Below are positions 43,100 to 51,708 of a stretch of 64,000 nucleotides of DNA, in pieces. Position 1 is the stretch's first letter, and each line of letters begins with the position of its first letter. Source of the stretch: CAXRDE01 sp964229355 (GTDB lineage Bacteria > Cyanobacteriota > Sericytochromatia > UBA7694); the NCBI GenBank assembly GCA_964229355.1, contig CAXRDE010000023.1:392949-456948 (forward strand), written 5' to 3'. A program made the position numbers and the translations under genes. Below the pieces are notes generated by a model that saw only the letters and a list, made by a program, of their open reading frames with translations, was not told where the DNA came from and did no database searches.

Positions 43100-43642
43100 A
43101 TGAAATCTTTAATTGCTATTGCTTATCCCCGTCTCGCTGAAGCAGAACACATGCGCAGTCGTCTGGCCCACCTTCAACATGAGTACCTCTTAGAACTAGA
43201 GGATCTGGTTATTGCTGAAAAACGCAGCCATGATAAGGTCAAGCTGCACCAGGCCGTGGACCTGACCACCACAGGGGCTGTACAGGGCAGCTTTCTGGGC
43301 TTGCTGGTGGGAACGCTGTTTTTAAACCCCTTGCTGGGTGTAGCGGTGGGCGCTGCGTCGGGAGCCATTACAGGAGCCCTGGCTGACATTGGCATTGATG
43401 ATCCCATGATGAAGCGCATGGGAGAAAGCCTCAAAGAAGGCAGCTGTATTTTGTTCGTGCTGGTCAAAGAAATGAATTTTGAGCGCTTGCTACAGGAAGT
43501 AGAAGGTGGCGGCGGACTGTTGGTGAAAACCTCTCTGAAGCACGATGAGTCGGCTCGCCTGCAAAAGGCCCTGGACACCCATCGCAAACAGGCCCAAACA
43601 GTAGAGTCCCTACCCCCTGAGGCCGTGCTCTTAGAACCTTAA
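43100..43642 (+). CDS. DUF1269 family membrane-associated protein
   Basis: The N-terminal soluble part (MKSLIAIAYPRLAEAEHMRSRL) with a helical hydrophobic middle (GSFLGLLVGTLFLNPLLGVAVG and AASGAITGALADIGIDDPMMK) and the C-terminal alpha/beta half (GSCILFVLVKEMNFERLL) match DUF1269. Function is unknown; relatives are often stress-related. The start has AAAAGGAGA upstream. It is monocistronic, divergent from the RRM gene. Confidence 0.88.
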   Translation: MKSLIAIAYPRLAEAEHMRSRLAHLQHEYLLELEDLVIAEKRSHDKVKLHQAVDLTTTGAVQGSFLGLLVGTLFLNPLLGVAVGAASGAITGALADIGIDDPMMKRMGESLKEGSCILFVLVKEMNFERLLQEVEGGGGLLVKTSLKHDESARLQKALDTHRKQAQTVESLPPEAVLLEP

Positions 43643-43659
43643 GCCTTGCTGTGCGGCGC

Positions 43660-44337
43660 TTAATAGGCCCGGCGCGATTTAAAATCATGGAACACCACTG
43701 CAAAGGTGCGCCATAGAATACGCAGATCTAAGCCCAGTGACCAGCGCTGAATATAGTAAAGGTCATGGGCGACGCGTTGTTCCAGCGAAGTGTCGCCCCG
43801 CAAACCATGAATTTGCGCCCACCCGGTTAAGCCCGCTTTGACCTGGTGCCGCTGAGCATACCCTGGAATATCTTCGCTAAACCGGGTGACAAAAAAAGGG
43901 CGTTCGGGGCGAGGGCCCACCAGGCTCATGTCGCCTCTGCACACGTTCCACAATTGGGGCAGTTCATCAAGGCTGGCCCGGCGTAAGAACTGTCCCACCC
44001 AGGTGGTCCGCCCATCATTGCGCTGTGCCCATACGGGGCCGCTCTGGGCCTCTGCCTGGGGCTTCATGGTGCGAAACTTGTACATCACAAACACTTTGCC
44101 CTGGCGACTCACGCGTTCTTGACGGTAAAAAGCACCGCCGCCCTGGCGGGTCCAGAGGCTCTCAACCCAAATGGCCAGGGTAATCAAAGCCAGCAGCGGG
44201 AGTAATAACACCAGCGCGAGACCGGCCAGTCCCAGATCCAACATACGTTTGAGCAAGCGAGAGCGGCGCTTGTCCAGCGGGATTTGACCGACGTCTGAGG
44301 TCACGTCCGAAAGGTGAAGATTTGATGTACAATACAT
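43660..44337 (-). CDS. Lipid-linked sugar transferase (bacterial sugar transferase, WcaJ/PglC-like)
   Basis: Transfers a sugar-1-phosphate from a nucleotide sugar to undecaprenyl phosphate, starting a surface polysaccharide. The sequence shows the amphipathic and re-entrant helix region RLLKRMLDLGLAGLALVLLL, then FYRQERVSRQGKVFVMYKFRTM, RASLDELPQLWNV (catalytic Asp-Glu) and GDMSLVGPRPERP. At 225 residues it is the short, single-domain form. The start at 44337 is chosen since TATAAT lies 10 nt upstream. No other polysaccharide genes are adjacent. Confidence 0.92.
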   Translation of the reverse strand: MYCTSNLHLSDVTSDVGQIPLDKRRSRLLKRMLDLGLAGLALVLLLPLLALITLAIWVESLWTRQGGGAFYRQERVSRQGKVFVMYKFRTMKPQAEAQSGPVWAQRNDGRTTWVGQFLRRASLDELPQLWNVCRGDMSLVGPRPERPFFVTRFSEDIPGYAQRHQVKAGLTGWAQIHGLRGDTSLEQRVAHDLYYIQRWSLGLDLRILWRTFAVVFHDFKSRRAY

Positions 44338-44346
44338 ATCACACTG

Positions 44347-44353
44347 TATTATA
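44347..44353. promoter_or_regulatory. Overlapping divergent -10 boxes
   Basis: TATTATA here reads TATTAT on the plus strand (for the gene at 44384) and TATAAT on the minus strand (for the sugar transferase at 44337). The two start codons are only 46 bp apart. Confidence 0.4.
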
Positions 44354-44383
44354 GCGGTAAAAGGATAAGCGCCACAGCATACT

Positions 44384-44659
44384 ATGGAAGAAATTACCGA
44401 AGACACGATCGAAGAGCTTGTACACCAGGCGCTAAGCCATACAGGCCCTGAATCTCAGGAGCTTCTAAAAGATTACATGGTGTATGCAGTGCATTTTGAG
44501 CGTGACGATTTGGTTGCCTTGATTCTGGAACGTTCGATTCGGCAAAACCGTCTGATCGAAAAACTTCAGGACTACGGTTTCAAAACCCAGACCCGCATCC
44601 CTTTCCTGTTTGATGACGACGAAGATGATATCCCACCGCCTGCGCACCCCTTTGGATAA
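44384..44659 (+). CDS. Small acidic protein upstream of the propeller/zinc-ribbon protein
   Basis: 91 residues, not recognised. It is mostly helical (EELVHQALSHTGPESQELL; LVALILERSIRQNRLIEKLQDYGF) with a very acidic segment DDDEDD before a Pro-rich end. It lies 6 bp before the 1181-residue gene and should be co-transcribed with it; a partner role is inferred only from that. Confidence 0.65.
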   Translation: MEEITEDTIEELVHQALSHTGPESQELLKDYMVYAVHFERDDLVALILERSIRQNRLIEKLQDYGFKTQTRIPFLFDDDEDDIPPPAHPFG

Positions 44660-44665
44660 ACGCCC

Positions 44666-47600
44666 ATGACAGCCCTGGGAAAAGAAGATTTAGCGCTGCT
44701 TCAGGTCGCGATTGCCCGGGGACTTTTGCAAAAACAAGCGGTGATTGCCCTCTTACAGGCCCACAAAGCCCGCTATGAATCCGCTAAACAATTTCACACC
44801 GGCCATTTTCACCACATCAGTGGCCAGGGCAAACTCTTTTTAGGGGATGAAGAACAGGCCTTAAAGTTGGCCCCGTTGCTTTACCGTGCCCGAGACTGGA
44901 AAACCTGGGGAACCCAACATCTTTTGCTGGATGCCCAGGGTCAACCTCTCGAAACCCTGACCGTCCCTGACAACACCCATAAAACCCTGATCCAGTGGAT
45001 TCAAACCTCGCATCACAGCGCCCACTGTTACGCCTTTGACCCGCAGTTTAGCAGCGCCCTTTGGCACGGCCCCCAGTCCCACTTTTGGTTTCCTGAGCAG
45101 ACCCAGGCCCGTTTGCCCCATGGCCCGCTGGATCTTTTGCTTACCCCCACCCCCTACCTCTTCCTGGGCGATCGCAGCCGGGGCCTCATTGAGGTCTACC
45201 ATCTTCAGCCCGGTGTTTCCCCTGAGCTCATCGACACCTTACCGGTGCGCAAGACCCCTTCACCCCTGGCACTCGCCATGGCTTTCGATGGACACGCTCT
45301 GCACTTTCATGGTCAGGAAAACAGCACCCTGCTCAGCTATAACCCACACACCCAACAGAGCGAAAAGCGCGAGCTGGGGCGGGGACACCTGGGGAACCTT
45401 TGGGCGGAAGCCGAGCGCTTATGGATCCTCGTGCGCAAACCGCATCCTGCCCTGGTGGCGCTCGACCTGCTCCACGATGAGGTGGAAGATATCGCAAAGC
45501 TACCTGGAGAACTCAACACCCACCGGGGCAGCGCGCCCATTGATACCCTGAGCTTTGATCCCCATAACCACTTGTGGGTATTGAACAACACCCAGACCGA
45601 AGGCCATCGAGCTTTTCAACAACAATTGGTTCAGGTGTCCACCCGCACCGGTGAAGTTCAACAGTATCCCCTGGAGCTGACGGATCCCTTACTGGGGATC
45701 AGCTTTGCCCATCTGAACCCTGCCTTAGCCGTACGCGACCAGTCTATTTGGACTTTGATCTTTGAAGCCGGACTGATGACAGAAGCAGACTATCAAAGCC
45801 TACGCACAGCGGACGCAGTCCCGGCAGTGCCTGAGCCTGAGCAGCGACCACACACCGCACCGGTAAATTTACCCGACCCCCCCCGCGAAAAAGCACCGGA
45901 CCATTGTCCTTTGTGCCAACACCGTCTGATGGGGCTGTGGGACTGCCCCATTTGTGGCTATGAAGTGCCCCATGCGGTACGCCAGCAGTATCACGCAACC
46001 GCCTCTTACCGCGAGAACCACGGCTTAAAACCAGGCTTTATGGTCTTACCGGATCCGGTGCGACAACGGGTTTTGGTTTTAGATCACCTTCACAAGGTTC
46101 AGAAAGTGATTGCCTATTCAGCCCAGCTGCCCCAGGCCCACGCCCAGGATGTGGTGAGTTTAGGAGACGATCGTTGGTTATGCAGCGATGTTAACAGCGG
46201 CCTGGTCTGGCACATGGATAGCGCAGGTCATCTGCTTTGGCAATGGCCTGACACTCCCGACAGCTTACGCCGTCATCCCCTGAAAACCACGGTCCTGCGC
46301 CAGGGGACGCAGGTTTTTTATATGGGCATCGACAGAGATCAAGAGACGGTCACCGTCTATGACGAAAAAGGCCAACGCCACCAGGTCTTAAACCCACCTT
46401 CTCCCGAGCTTGGCACCCCACAGGATGTGCAGTATACCCATCGCCATGAATTTGTGGTGTGTTATCAGCAGGGGGTGGCGCGCTTTGATAGGGAAGGAAC
46501 GCTCCTGAAGGTCTACCCGCAGAACGATTATAACTGGCATCAATTGCGGTTTTGTCGCTACAACCACGCGGATGAAATGTGGGTGGTTGATACGGGAAGT
46601 CACGAATTGATTGTGCTCGATCCCCAGGGGGTCATTCAGCAGCGCTTCTTTTATTACCGTGAACATCTGGCAGAAGCCATGCAGGTGCCGCAACCGACCT
46701 TTTTTCACCGTTTAGACACCGGTGACTTTGTGCTAAGTGATGCCACGCGGGTCATTGAAATTGTGGTAAAAGCCCGGCAATTGCGTTGGCATCAAAATCT
46801 CGACACCCTGCAATTGCCGAGCATTCCCCCGCCCACTGAAACCCCGGGACCGGCCCCAACCCCTCGCCGTCCCACCGTACCAACCCCTGCGACCCCGGCT
46901 CCCAGCGGGGCGGGATTCCAGGTGCCCCGCAAAAAAGTGGTGGGCAACCGCCTCGAGGCACTGCTTAAAAAAAATGTGGCCCCACCGGCCAAAGAGAGCT
47001 ATAGCCCCTCCATTGTCTATAAAGATCCTGTGGCCCAACTCGATAAGCGCTCTTTTTACCTTCTGGATCATAAAAACAACAGCGTGATTCGCATCAATCG
47101 CAAAGGCAAGGTCCTGTGGCATTACGGTTTTGATCTCGGCCAGCAATTGCAAAAGCCCGCTTTTTGCCTGACCGAGGGCCAAACCCTCTGGGTCGCAGAC
47201 ACTTACCAACATCGCCTTCTGGCCCTGAACATGATCGACAAAGAAGTCCATGCCGAATACACAGGCCCCGGCGATCACCCCCTGCGATCGCCGCGGGGAT
47301 TTTGCCTGACCGAAACGGGCCTGCTGGTGGCTGACCAGCAAAACAGACGTCTCATTGAGCTTTCTCGCGAGCGCCCTAAAGAAGTCTTATGGACCTTTAA
47401 CGACCCCCAATGGATTTCTACCCCCCACAGCGTGCAATGTCTTGCCAATGGCAATTTTCTCTACACCGACGCCTATCTCAACGCCGTGGTGGAAGTCAAT
47501 CGCCAGCAACAGGTCGTCTGGCAGTATTCCCGTGGGCTCTTTTCCCCCATGTTTGCCACCCGTTTGGACAATGGCCACACCCTGATTGCCGATACCCATC

Positions 47601-48211
47601 ATCACCGGATCTTAGAAATTAACGCCGATAAACAGACCGTATGGGAATACATTGGCCATGCCAAAAGCAATCGTCTGAACCCGACCCACGTGGAACGCCT
47701 GCCCAACGGTAACACCCTGATTACCTATTTCAATCACACCAAGCTCGTCGAATTAACCCCCGACAACAAATGTGTGTGGTCTTATACCCTCGGCAAAGAT
47801 CTGTTTCAAGCCCCGGTGCAAGGGGACGAAGAAATCCACGTCCGCCAGGAAGGCAAACCCCTTCGCCCTTTTTATAACCCCATCGAAAAACGGCAGCTTT
47901 TACAGGCGATGGAACAGAGCCATAGGGTGGTGGAAATTCACATCCGCTGTTTTGACCATATCCAAATGAAAGCCGTGCGGGCCCAGCTTATTTTGATGCG
48001 TTTAGAGCACTTTGGTCTGGTGCTCAAAAGCTTTCCCGCCCCTGAAGATTTACTGGCCGGTCAATGGGGACGCGAACTGATTCTCACGGCCAAAGTGCCT
48101 GAGGCCACTGATCTGAAGGCCATTCAGGAGAACCTCTCCGCTATCGCGGAAGTGGCAGAGGTCCACCTGCGCCAACTCCAGCGCAAATCCTTCGAACCCC
48201 CGGGTCGCTAG
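44666..48211 (+). CDS. Large beta-propeller protein with central zinc ribbon
   Basis: 1181 residues, no signal peptide. The N-terminal ~400 residues and the section from ~440 to ~1080 contain repeated propeller blades: WVVDTGSHELIVLDPQG, LLDHKNNSVIRINRKGKVLW, VADTYQHRLLALN, VADQQNRRLIELS, IADTHHHRILEIN. The pattern resembles NHL/arylsulfotransferase-type repeats. A four-cysteine zinc ribbon (CPLC...CPIC) is at residues ~414-430. A Pro/Thr-rich linker follows near residue 720. The last ~120 residues (VVEIHIRCFDHIQMKAVRAQL ... LILTAKVPEATDLKAIQ) look like ferredoxin-like alpha/beta domains. I know no named family of this architecture. Its stop shares CTAG with the convergent gene. Confidence 0.75.
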   Translation: MTALGKEDLALLQVAIARGLLQKQAVIALLQAHKARYESAKQFHTGHFHHISGQGKLFLGDEEQALKLAPLLYRARDWKTWGTQHLLLDAQGQPLETLTVPDNTHKTLIQWIQTSHHSAHCYAFDPQFSSALWHGPQSHFWFPEQTQARLPHGPLDLLLTPTPYLFLGDRSRGLIEVYHLQPGVSPELIDTLPVRKTPSPLALAMAFDGHALHFHGQENSTLLSYNPHTQQSEKRELGRGHLGNLWAEAERLWILVRKPHPALVALDLLHDEVEDIAKLPGELNTHRGSAPIDTLSFDPHNHLWVLNNTQTEGHRAFQQQLVQVSTRTGEVQQYPLELTDPLLGISFAHLNPALAVRDQSIWTLIFEAGLMTEADYQSLRTADAVPAVPEPEQRPHTAPVNLPDPPREKAPDHCPLCQHRLMGLWDCPICGYEVPHAVRQQYHATASYRENHGLKPGFMVLPDPVRQRVLVLDHLHKVQKVIAYSAQLPQAHAQDVVSLGDDRWLCSDVNSGLVWHMDSAGHLLWQWPDTPDSLRRHPLKTTVLRQGTQVFYMGIDRDQETVTVYDEKGQRHQVLNPPSPELGTPQDVQYTHRHEFVVCYQQGVARFDREGTLLKVYPQNDYNWHQLRFCRYNHADEMWVVDTGSHELIVLDPQGVIQQRFFYYREHLAEAMQVPQPTFFHRLDTGDFVLSDATRVIEIVVKARQLRWHQNLDTLQLPSIPPPTETPGPAPTPRRPTVPTPATPAPSGAGFQVPRKKVVGNRLEALLKKNVAPPAKESYSPSIVYKDPVAQLDKRSFYLLDHKNNSVIRINRKGKVLWHYGFDLGQQLQKPAFCLTEGQTLWVADTYQHRLLALNMIDKEVHAEYTGPGDHPLRSPRGFCLTETGLLVADQQNRRLIELSRERPKEVLWTFNDPQWISTPHSVQCLANGNFLYTDAYLNAVVEVNRQQQVVWQYSRGLFSPMFATRLDNGHTLIADTHHHRILEINADKQTVWEYIGHAKSNRLNPTHVERLPNGNTLITYFNHTKLVELTPDNKCVWSYTLGKDLFQAPVQGDEEIHVRQEGKPLRPFYNPIEKRQLLQAMEQSHRVVEIHIRCFDHIQMKAVRAQLILMRLEHFGLVLKSFPAPEDLLAGQWGRELILTAKVPEATDLKAIQENLSAIAEVAEVHLRQLQRKSFEPPGR

Positions 48212-49281
48212 TCCGTTAAACACGCCGGATCAAAAGCATAAAGCTCATTTAAAAAGTCCGCTACTTCCTGGGCCGCAAGGCTGTGACAGCGCTGGGCGAG
48301 CAAGGTGTAATTTTGGATCAGCCCTTGCTTCGTGGAGGTATCCATTTCATCAAGGCCCCGATCTTGCAACAGGGTGACGTCACGCTCAAGGGCTTCAGCC
48401 ACCTCAGGATGACAGTGGCGCGCCAAACTTTCTGAAAAGGCAGCTGCGGTAAGGGGGGCCTGCGCACGGTAATTTTGCGGCAAGGTCCACAGCGGAATTT
48501 GCGAAAGGGCGGGTTGATTCATGGGGTTGGCGGCGTGTCCCGACACATACTGCGATAGCAAGGCGGTATCGTGCTGAAAGGGACGCAAATGCAAATAGCG
48601 CGAAATCTTTTTGCCATCGTTGACGGGGTAGTTATCCCACAAAACCGGCTTGCGCTGCAAAAGCGCCTGTACCCCTTGCAAATGGTCCTCAGGATACGTG
48701 CGCGAGCAGACCTCCGGCCCGGTCCAAAAGAGGTCAATGGTGGGGTCAAGGCGCTGCCCCAGGGTGTTTAAATAGCCTGCTGGACGCTGCCCAAACACCT
48801 GATCCAGAATGGGATCAAAACTATAGTACGTGGGACATAAAATCAGGCGGGTTTCGGGCAGCACGTCGGCGCATAAATGGGCCAGATCGATTTGTTTTTG
48901 GGCCAGGTCGGGAATATCGCCTCGCATATCGTCAAACAACAGCCCCAGTATATCGAAGGCAAACGGTTTGAGTTCAGTGAGTTTTCGTCGCAGGGCCTCT
49001 CGCGCCACTGGCCAGGGCTCACGGTAGAGTTCAAAGGGACTCAGGCCCACGCCAAAGTGCACGCCGGCCTCCGCATAACGGCTGCGCAAGCGGTCCATTT
49101 GACGACGCTGGGGTGCAGGCCAGGGCTGCTGCCACTGGCGCCGCAAGTGTGGATCTTTTTTGGGCGCATAGATGTAAAAACCATAGCCCGCTTCGGCCAG
49201 AAAAGCAGCATAAGCTTCACGCGCTTCAAATTGCCAGGGACGTCCAAAAAAGCCTTCAATCAGACCACAGGCAACGCTCAT
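48208..49281 (-). CDS. GH84-like beta-N-acetylglucosaminidase catalytic domain
   Basis: The start GLIEGFFGRPWQFEAREAYAAFL and YIYAPKKDPHLRRQW match the NAGidase/GH84 domain, and LGLLFDDMRGD gives the catalytic Asp pair used in substrate-assisted cleavage. TYYSFDPILD and DLFWTGPEVCSRTYPEDHL are further conserved pieces of the (beta/alpha)8 barrel. At 357 residues it is only the catalytic domain plus a small helical C-terminus. No signal peptide is seen, so it may act in the cytoplasm, perhaps in amino-sugar recycling. It is coupled to the aldo/keto reductase gene by a 4-bp overlap. Confidence 0.88.
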   Translation of the reverse strand: MSVACGLIEGFFGRPWQFEAREAYAAFLAEAGYGFYIYAPKKDPHLRRQWQQPWPAPQRRQMDRLRSRYAEAGVHFGVGLSPFELYREPWPVAREALRRKLTELKPFAFDILGLLFDDMRGDIPDLAQKQIDLAHLCADVLPETRLILCPTYYSFDPILDQVFGQRPAGYLNTLGQRLDPTIDLFWTGPEVCSRTYPEDHLQGVQALLQRKPVLWDNYPVNDGKKISRYLHLRPFQHDTALLSQYVSGHAANPMNQPALSQIPLWTLPQNYRAQAPLTAAAFSESLARHCHPEVAEALERDVTLLQDRGLDEMDTSTKQGLIQNYTLLAQRCHSLAAQEVADFLNELYAFDPACLTD

Positions 49282-50111
49282 ACAGCCACAAGGTGCTCAA
49301 GCAAATGCACCTGTTCGGGGGTTAAGTTCAGGCCCATGGCTGCCTGGTCTTCTTGCAAATGTTTGATCTGCGTGCTGCCAATCAGAGGCAACATGCCCAG
49401 GTGTTGTGCCAGTGCAAAAATCAGTTGTGCACCGGTACACCCCACGTGAATGGTCAGGGTTAAAAAGTCTGGATGACCAAAAATCTGACGGTTGGCGGTC
49501 AACAGCGAGAACCCCTGGTAGCGAATGTCATGGCGTGCGCACAATTTGCGCACTTCCGCATCCCAGGCAGCGGTGGCATAACAGCGGTTTTGCACAAAAT
49601 CGGGCGTACTGCCTGTGTTTAAAAGGATTTGCAATTGCTGTGCAGTGACATTTGAGACCCCAATATAGCGGGTTTTTCCTGCCTTTTTTAAGGCACCAAT
49701 GGCTTGCCATACCTGCTGATCCTCTTCACCAAAACCCTGAGGGTGCAACGGACCATGCAACACATAGCTGTCCAGGTAATCCGTTTGCAAATGCACCAGC
49801 GACTGAGCAAAGGACTGCTCTACTTGCGTCACAAAAGGGGCCTTGACGTCATAGGGCAAACGATAATCTTGCCCGGCGGGATAGGTATACTTACTTTGTA
49901 AAAACAAGTCTTCGCGGCGGCAAATGCCCGCATGAATCGATGCCTGAACCGCTTCCCCCACGCCAGCTTCATAATAATGCTTGCGCTGGTTTGCCGTGTC
50001 AATGGCACGAAAGCCGCAGCGAATCGCTTGCTGGGTATACTCCGCCGTTAACTCTTCTTTCCAGGCCGTACCGTACATTAACAGAAGGTTTTCTGGGGTC
50101 AGTGAAGTCAT
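49278..50111 (-). CDS. Aldo/keto reductase
   Basis: The AKR tetrad can be seen: Asp in FRAIDTANQRKHY, Tyr in YYEAGVGEAVQ, Lys in LFLQSKYTYP, His in DSYVLHGPLHPQG. The NADPH-binding end has MLPLIGSTQIKHLQED. At 277 residues the barrel is complete. The start is either ATG 50111 or GTG 50117; the GTG has the better-spaced GGAG, and the difference is two residues. It heads a two-gene operon with the GH84-like gene, which suggests, weakly, a sugar-derived substrate. Confidence 0.88.
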   Translation of the reverse strand: MTSLTPENLLLMYGTAWKEELTAEYTQQAIRCGFRAIDTANQRKHYYEAGVGEAVQASIHAGICRREDLFLQSKYTYPAGQDYRLPYDVKAPFVTQVEQSFAQSLVHLQTDYLDSYVLHGPLHPQGFGEEDQQVWQAIGALKKAGKTRYIGVSNVTAQQLQILLNTGSTPDFVQNRCYATAAWDAEVRKLCARHDIRYQGFSLLTANRQIFGHPDFLTLTIHVGCTGAQLIFALAQHLGMLPLIGSTQIKHLQEDQAAMGLNLTPEQVHLLEHLVAV

Positions 50112-50212
50112 GGTCACAACGGCTCCTCTATTCCCTGGCAAATCGGTTCTTGATAAGCCCGGGATTCATGATGATGTGCCTCTAGAATACCTGCTTCTGA
50201 CGATTCCGGCAA

Positions 50213-51457
50213 TTAATCCGCATACCGGGCAAAGATCAATGAAGCATTATGGCCACCAAATCCCATACTGTTGCTCATGGCCACCTGCACAGGGTGGGCA
50301 ATAGATTGGTGGGGAATATAGTCCAGGTCACAGTCTGGATCCGGTATGTCTAAATTGCGGGTGGGATGTAAGTGTTGGGTATGAAGACCCATCACCGTTG
50401 CAATGGCTTCCACGCCACCGGCTGCTCCCAACAAATGACCAATCATTGACTTGGTAGATGAAATCTTCAAACGGTAAGCATGAGCTCCAAACAGTTGTTT
50501 AATGGCATAGGTCTCCGTTACGTCGTTTAAAGGCGTTGAGGTGCCATGGGCATTAATGTAGTCGACGGCCTCAGGGCGATAATCTGCGTCTTTGAGTGCC
50601 TCTGCCATGGCGCGAATTAAACCTTTGGCATCGGGATCCGGGGCGGTAATATGATGGGCATCACTACTCATGCCATAGCCCTTCATCTCCGCATAAATAG
50701 TAGCATTGCGGGCCTGAGCAGAAGCCAGGGTTTCGAGAATCAGAACGCCAGCCCCCTCCCCCATCACAAAACCATCCCGCTCGCGATCAAAAGGCCGAGA
50801 GGCAGCCTCGGGGTCTGCGTTACGACGAGACAAGGTTTTGGCCGCAATAAACCCAGCAATCCCCAGCGGAGAGATCGCAGCCTCAGTGCCGCCGGTAATC
50901 ATGATATCGGCATCGCCCCGTTGCAAAATGCGAAAGGCGTCGCCAATGGCGTGGGCTGCCGAAGCACAAGCGGTCACCGGACAGGTGCTGGGCCCCCTTG
51001 CCCCCACATGGATAGAGACCTGACCGGCCGCCATATTGGGAATAAACATGGGAATAAACAGCGGTGATACCCGACGCGGGCCTTTTTCCTGGAGTTTGGC
51101 ATGTTGCTCTTCGACCACATCAATGCCACCAATACCACAGCCCAGGGCGACCCCCACACGAAAGGGATCAGCTTCTACCTGAACACCCGCATGCTCAAGG
51201 GCTGCTTCTGCAGCAGTGACAGCAAACTGGGTAAAACGGGCCATGCGGCGGGCATCACGGGGAATAATACTGTCGGTTAAGGCAAAATCATGCACCTGCC
51301 CGGCAATGGTGGTAGCATAATCCTCCATGTCCCAACCCACAATCGGAGAAATACCACTGTCCCCGGCCAAAAGTCGCTGCCAAAAGGTCTCTACCTGTTG
51401 TCCCAGCGATGAGACCACCCCCATCCCGGTGACCACCACCCGCTGCAGCTTAGTCAT
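50213..51457 (-). CDS. fabF: 3-oxoacyl-[ACP] synthase II
   Basis: The condensing enzyme that extends acyl-ACP with malonyl-ACP. The sequence opens VVVTGMGVVSSLGQQVETFW. The active-site Cys is in PSTCPVTACASAAHAIGDAF, the two His are in YINAHGTSTPLNDVTE and STKSMIGHLLGAAGG, and the end has NSMGFGGHNASLIF. Its length of 414 is normal. It overlaps acpP by 8 bp; the order fabG-acpP-fabF is the classic fatty acid cluster, here without fabD or fabH. Confidence 0.97.
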   Translation of the reverse strand: MTKLQRVVVTGMGVVSSLGQQVETFWQRLLAGDSGISPIVGWDMEDYATTIAGQVHDFALTDSIIPRDARRMARFTQFAVTAAEAALEHAGVQVEADPFRVGVALGCGIGGIDVVEEQHAKLQEKGPRRVSPLFIPMFIPNMAAGQVSIHVGARGPSTCPVTACASAAHAIGDAFRILQRGDADIMITGGTEAAISPLGIAGFIAAKTLSRRNADPEAASRPFDRERDGFVMGEGAGVLILETLASAQARNATIYAEMKGYGMSSDAHHITAPDPDAKGLIRAMAEALKDADYRPEAVDYINAHGTSTPLNDVTETYAIKQLFGAHAYRLKISSTKSMIGHLLGAAGGVEAIATVMGLHTQHLHPTRNLDIPDPDCDLDYIPHQSIAHPVQVAMSNSMGFGGHNASLIFARYAD

Positions 51458-51695
51458 TCAGATGGTCTTCAATATAGACGAGGGTTTCACCCACGGTACG
51501 CAGTTTTTCGGCTTCTTCATCGGGAATATCTAAATCAAAGGCTTCTTCAATAGACATAAACAATTCCACGCTGCCCAGAGAGTCTGCGCCTAAGTCATTA
51601 ATATAATGGGCACCGGGCACCACTTTGTCTTCAGAAACGCCGAGTTGTTCTGACACCAGGGTCTTGATTTGGGCTAAAATTTCTTCTTTGGTCAT
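51450..51695 (-). CDS. acpP: Acyl carrier protein
   Basis: 81 residues, acidic, four-helix. The phosphopantetheine Ser is in NDLGADSLGSVELFMSIEEAF; Gly-Ser replace the Asp-Thr/Val usually found after DSL, a tolerated variation. It carries growing acyl chains for FabG and FabF, encoded on either side. The start has AAAGGAC upstream. Confidence 0.97.
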   Translation of the reverse strand: MTKEEILAQIKTLVSEQLGVSEDKVVPGAHYINDLGADSLGSVELFMSIEEAFDLDIPDEEAEKLRTVGETLVYIEDHLND

Positions 51696-51708
51696 TTTAT
51701 AAAGTCCT

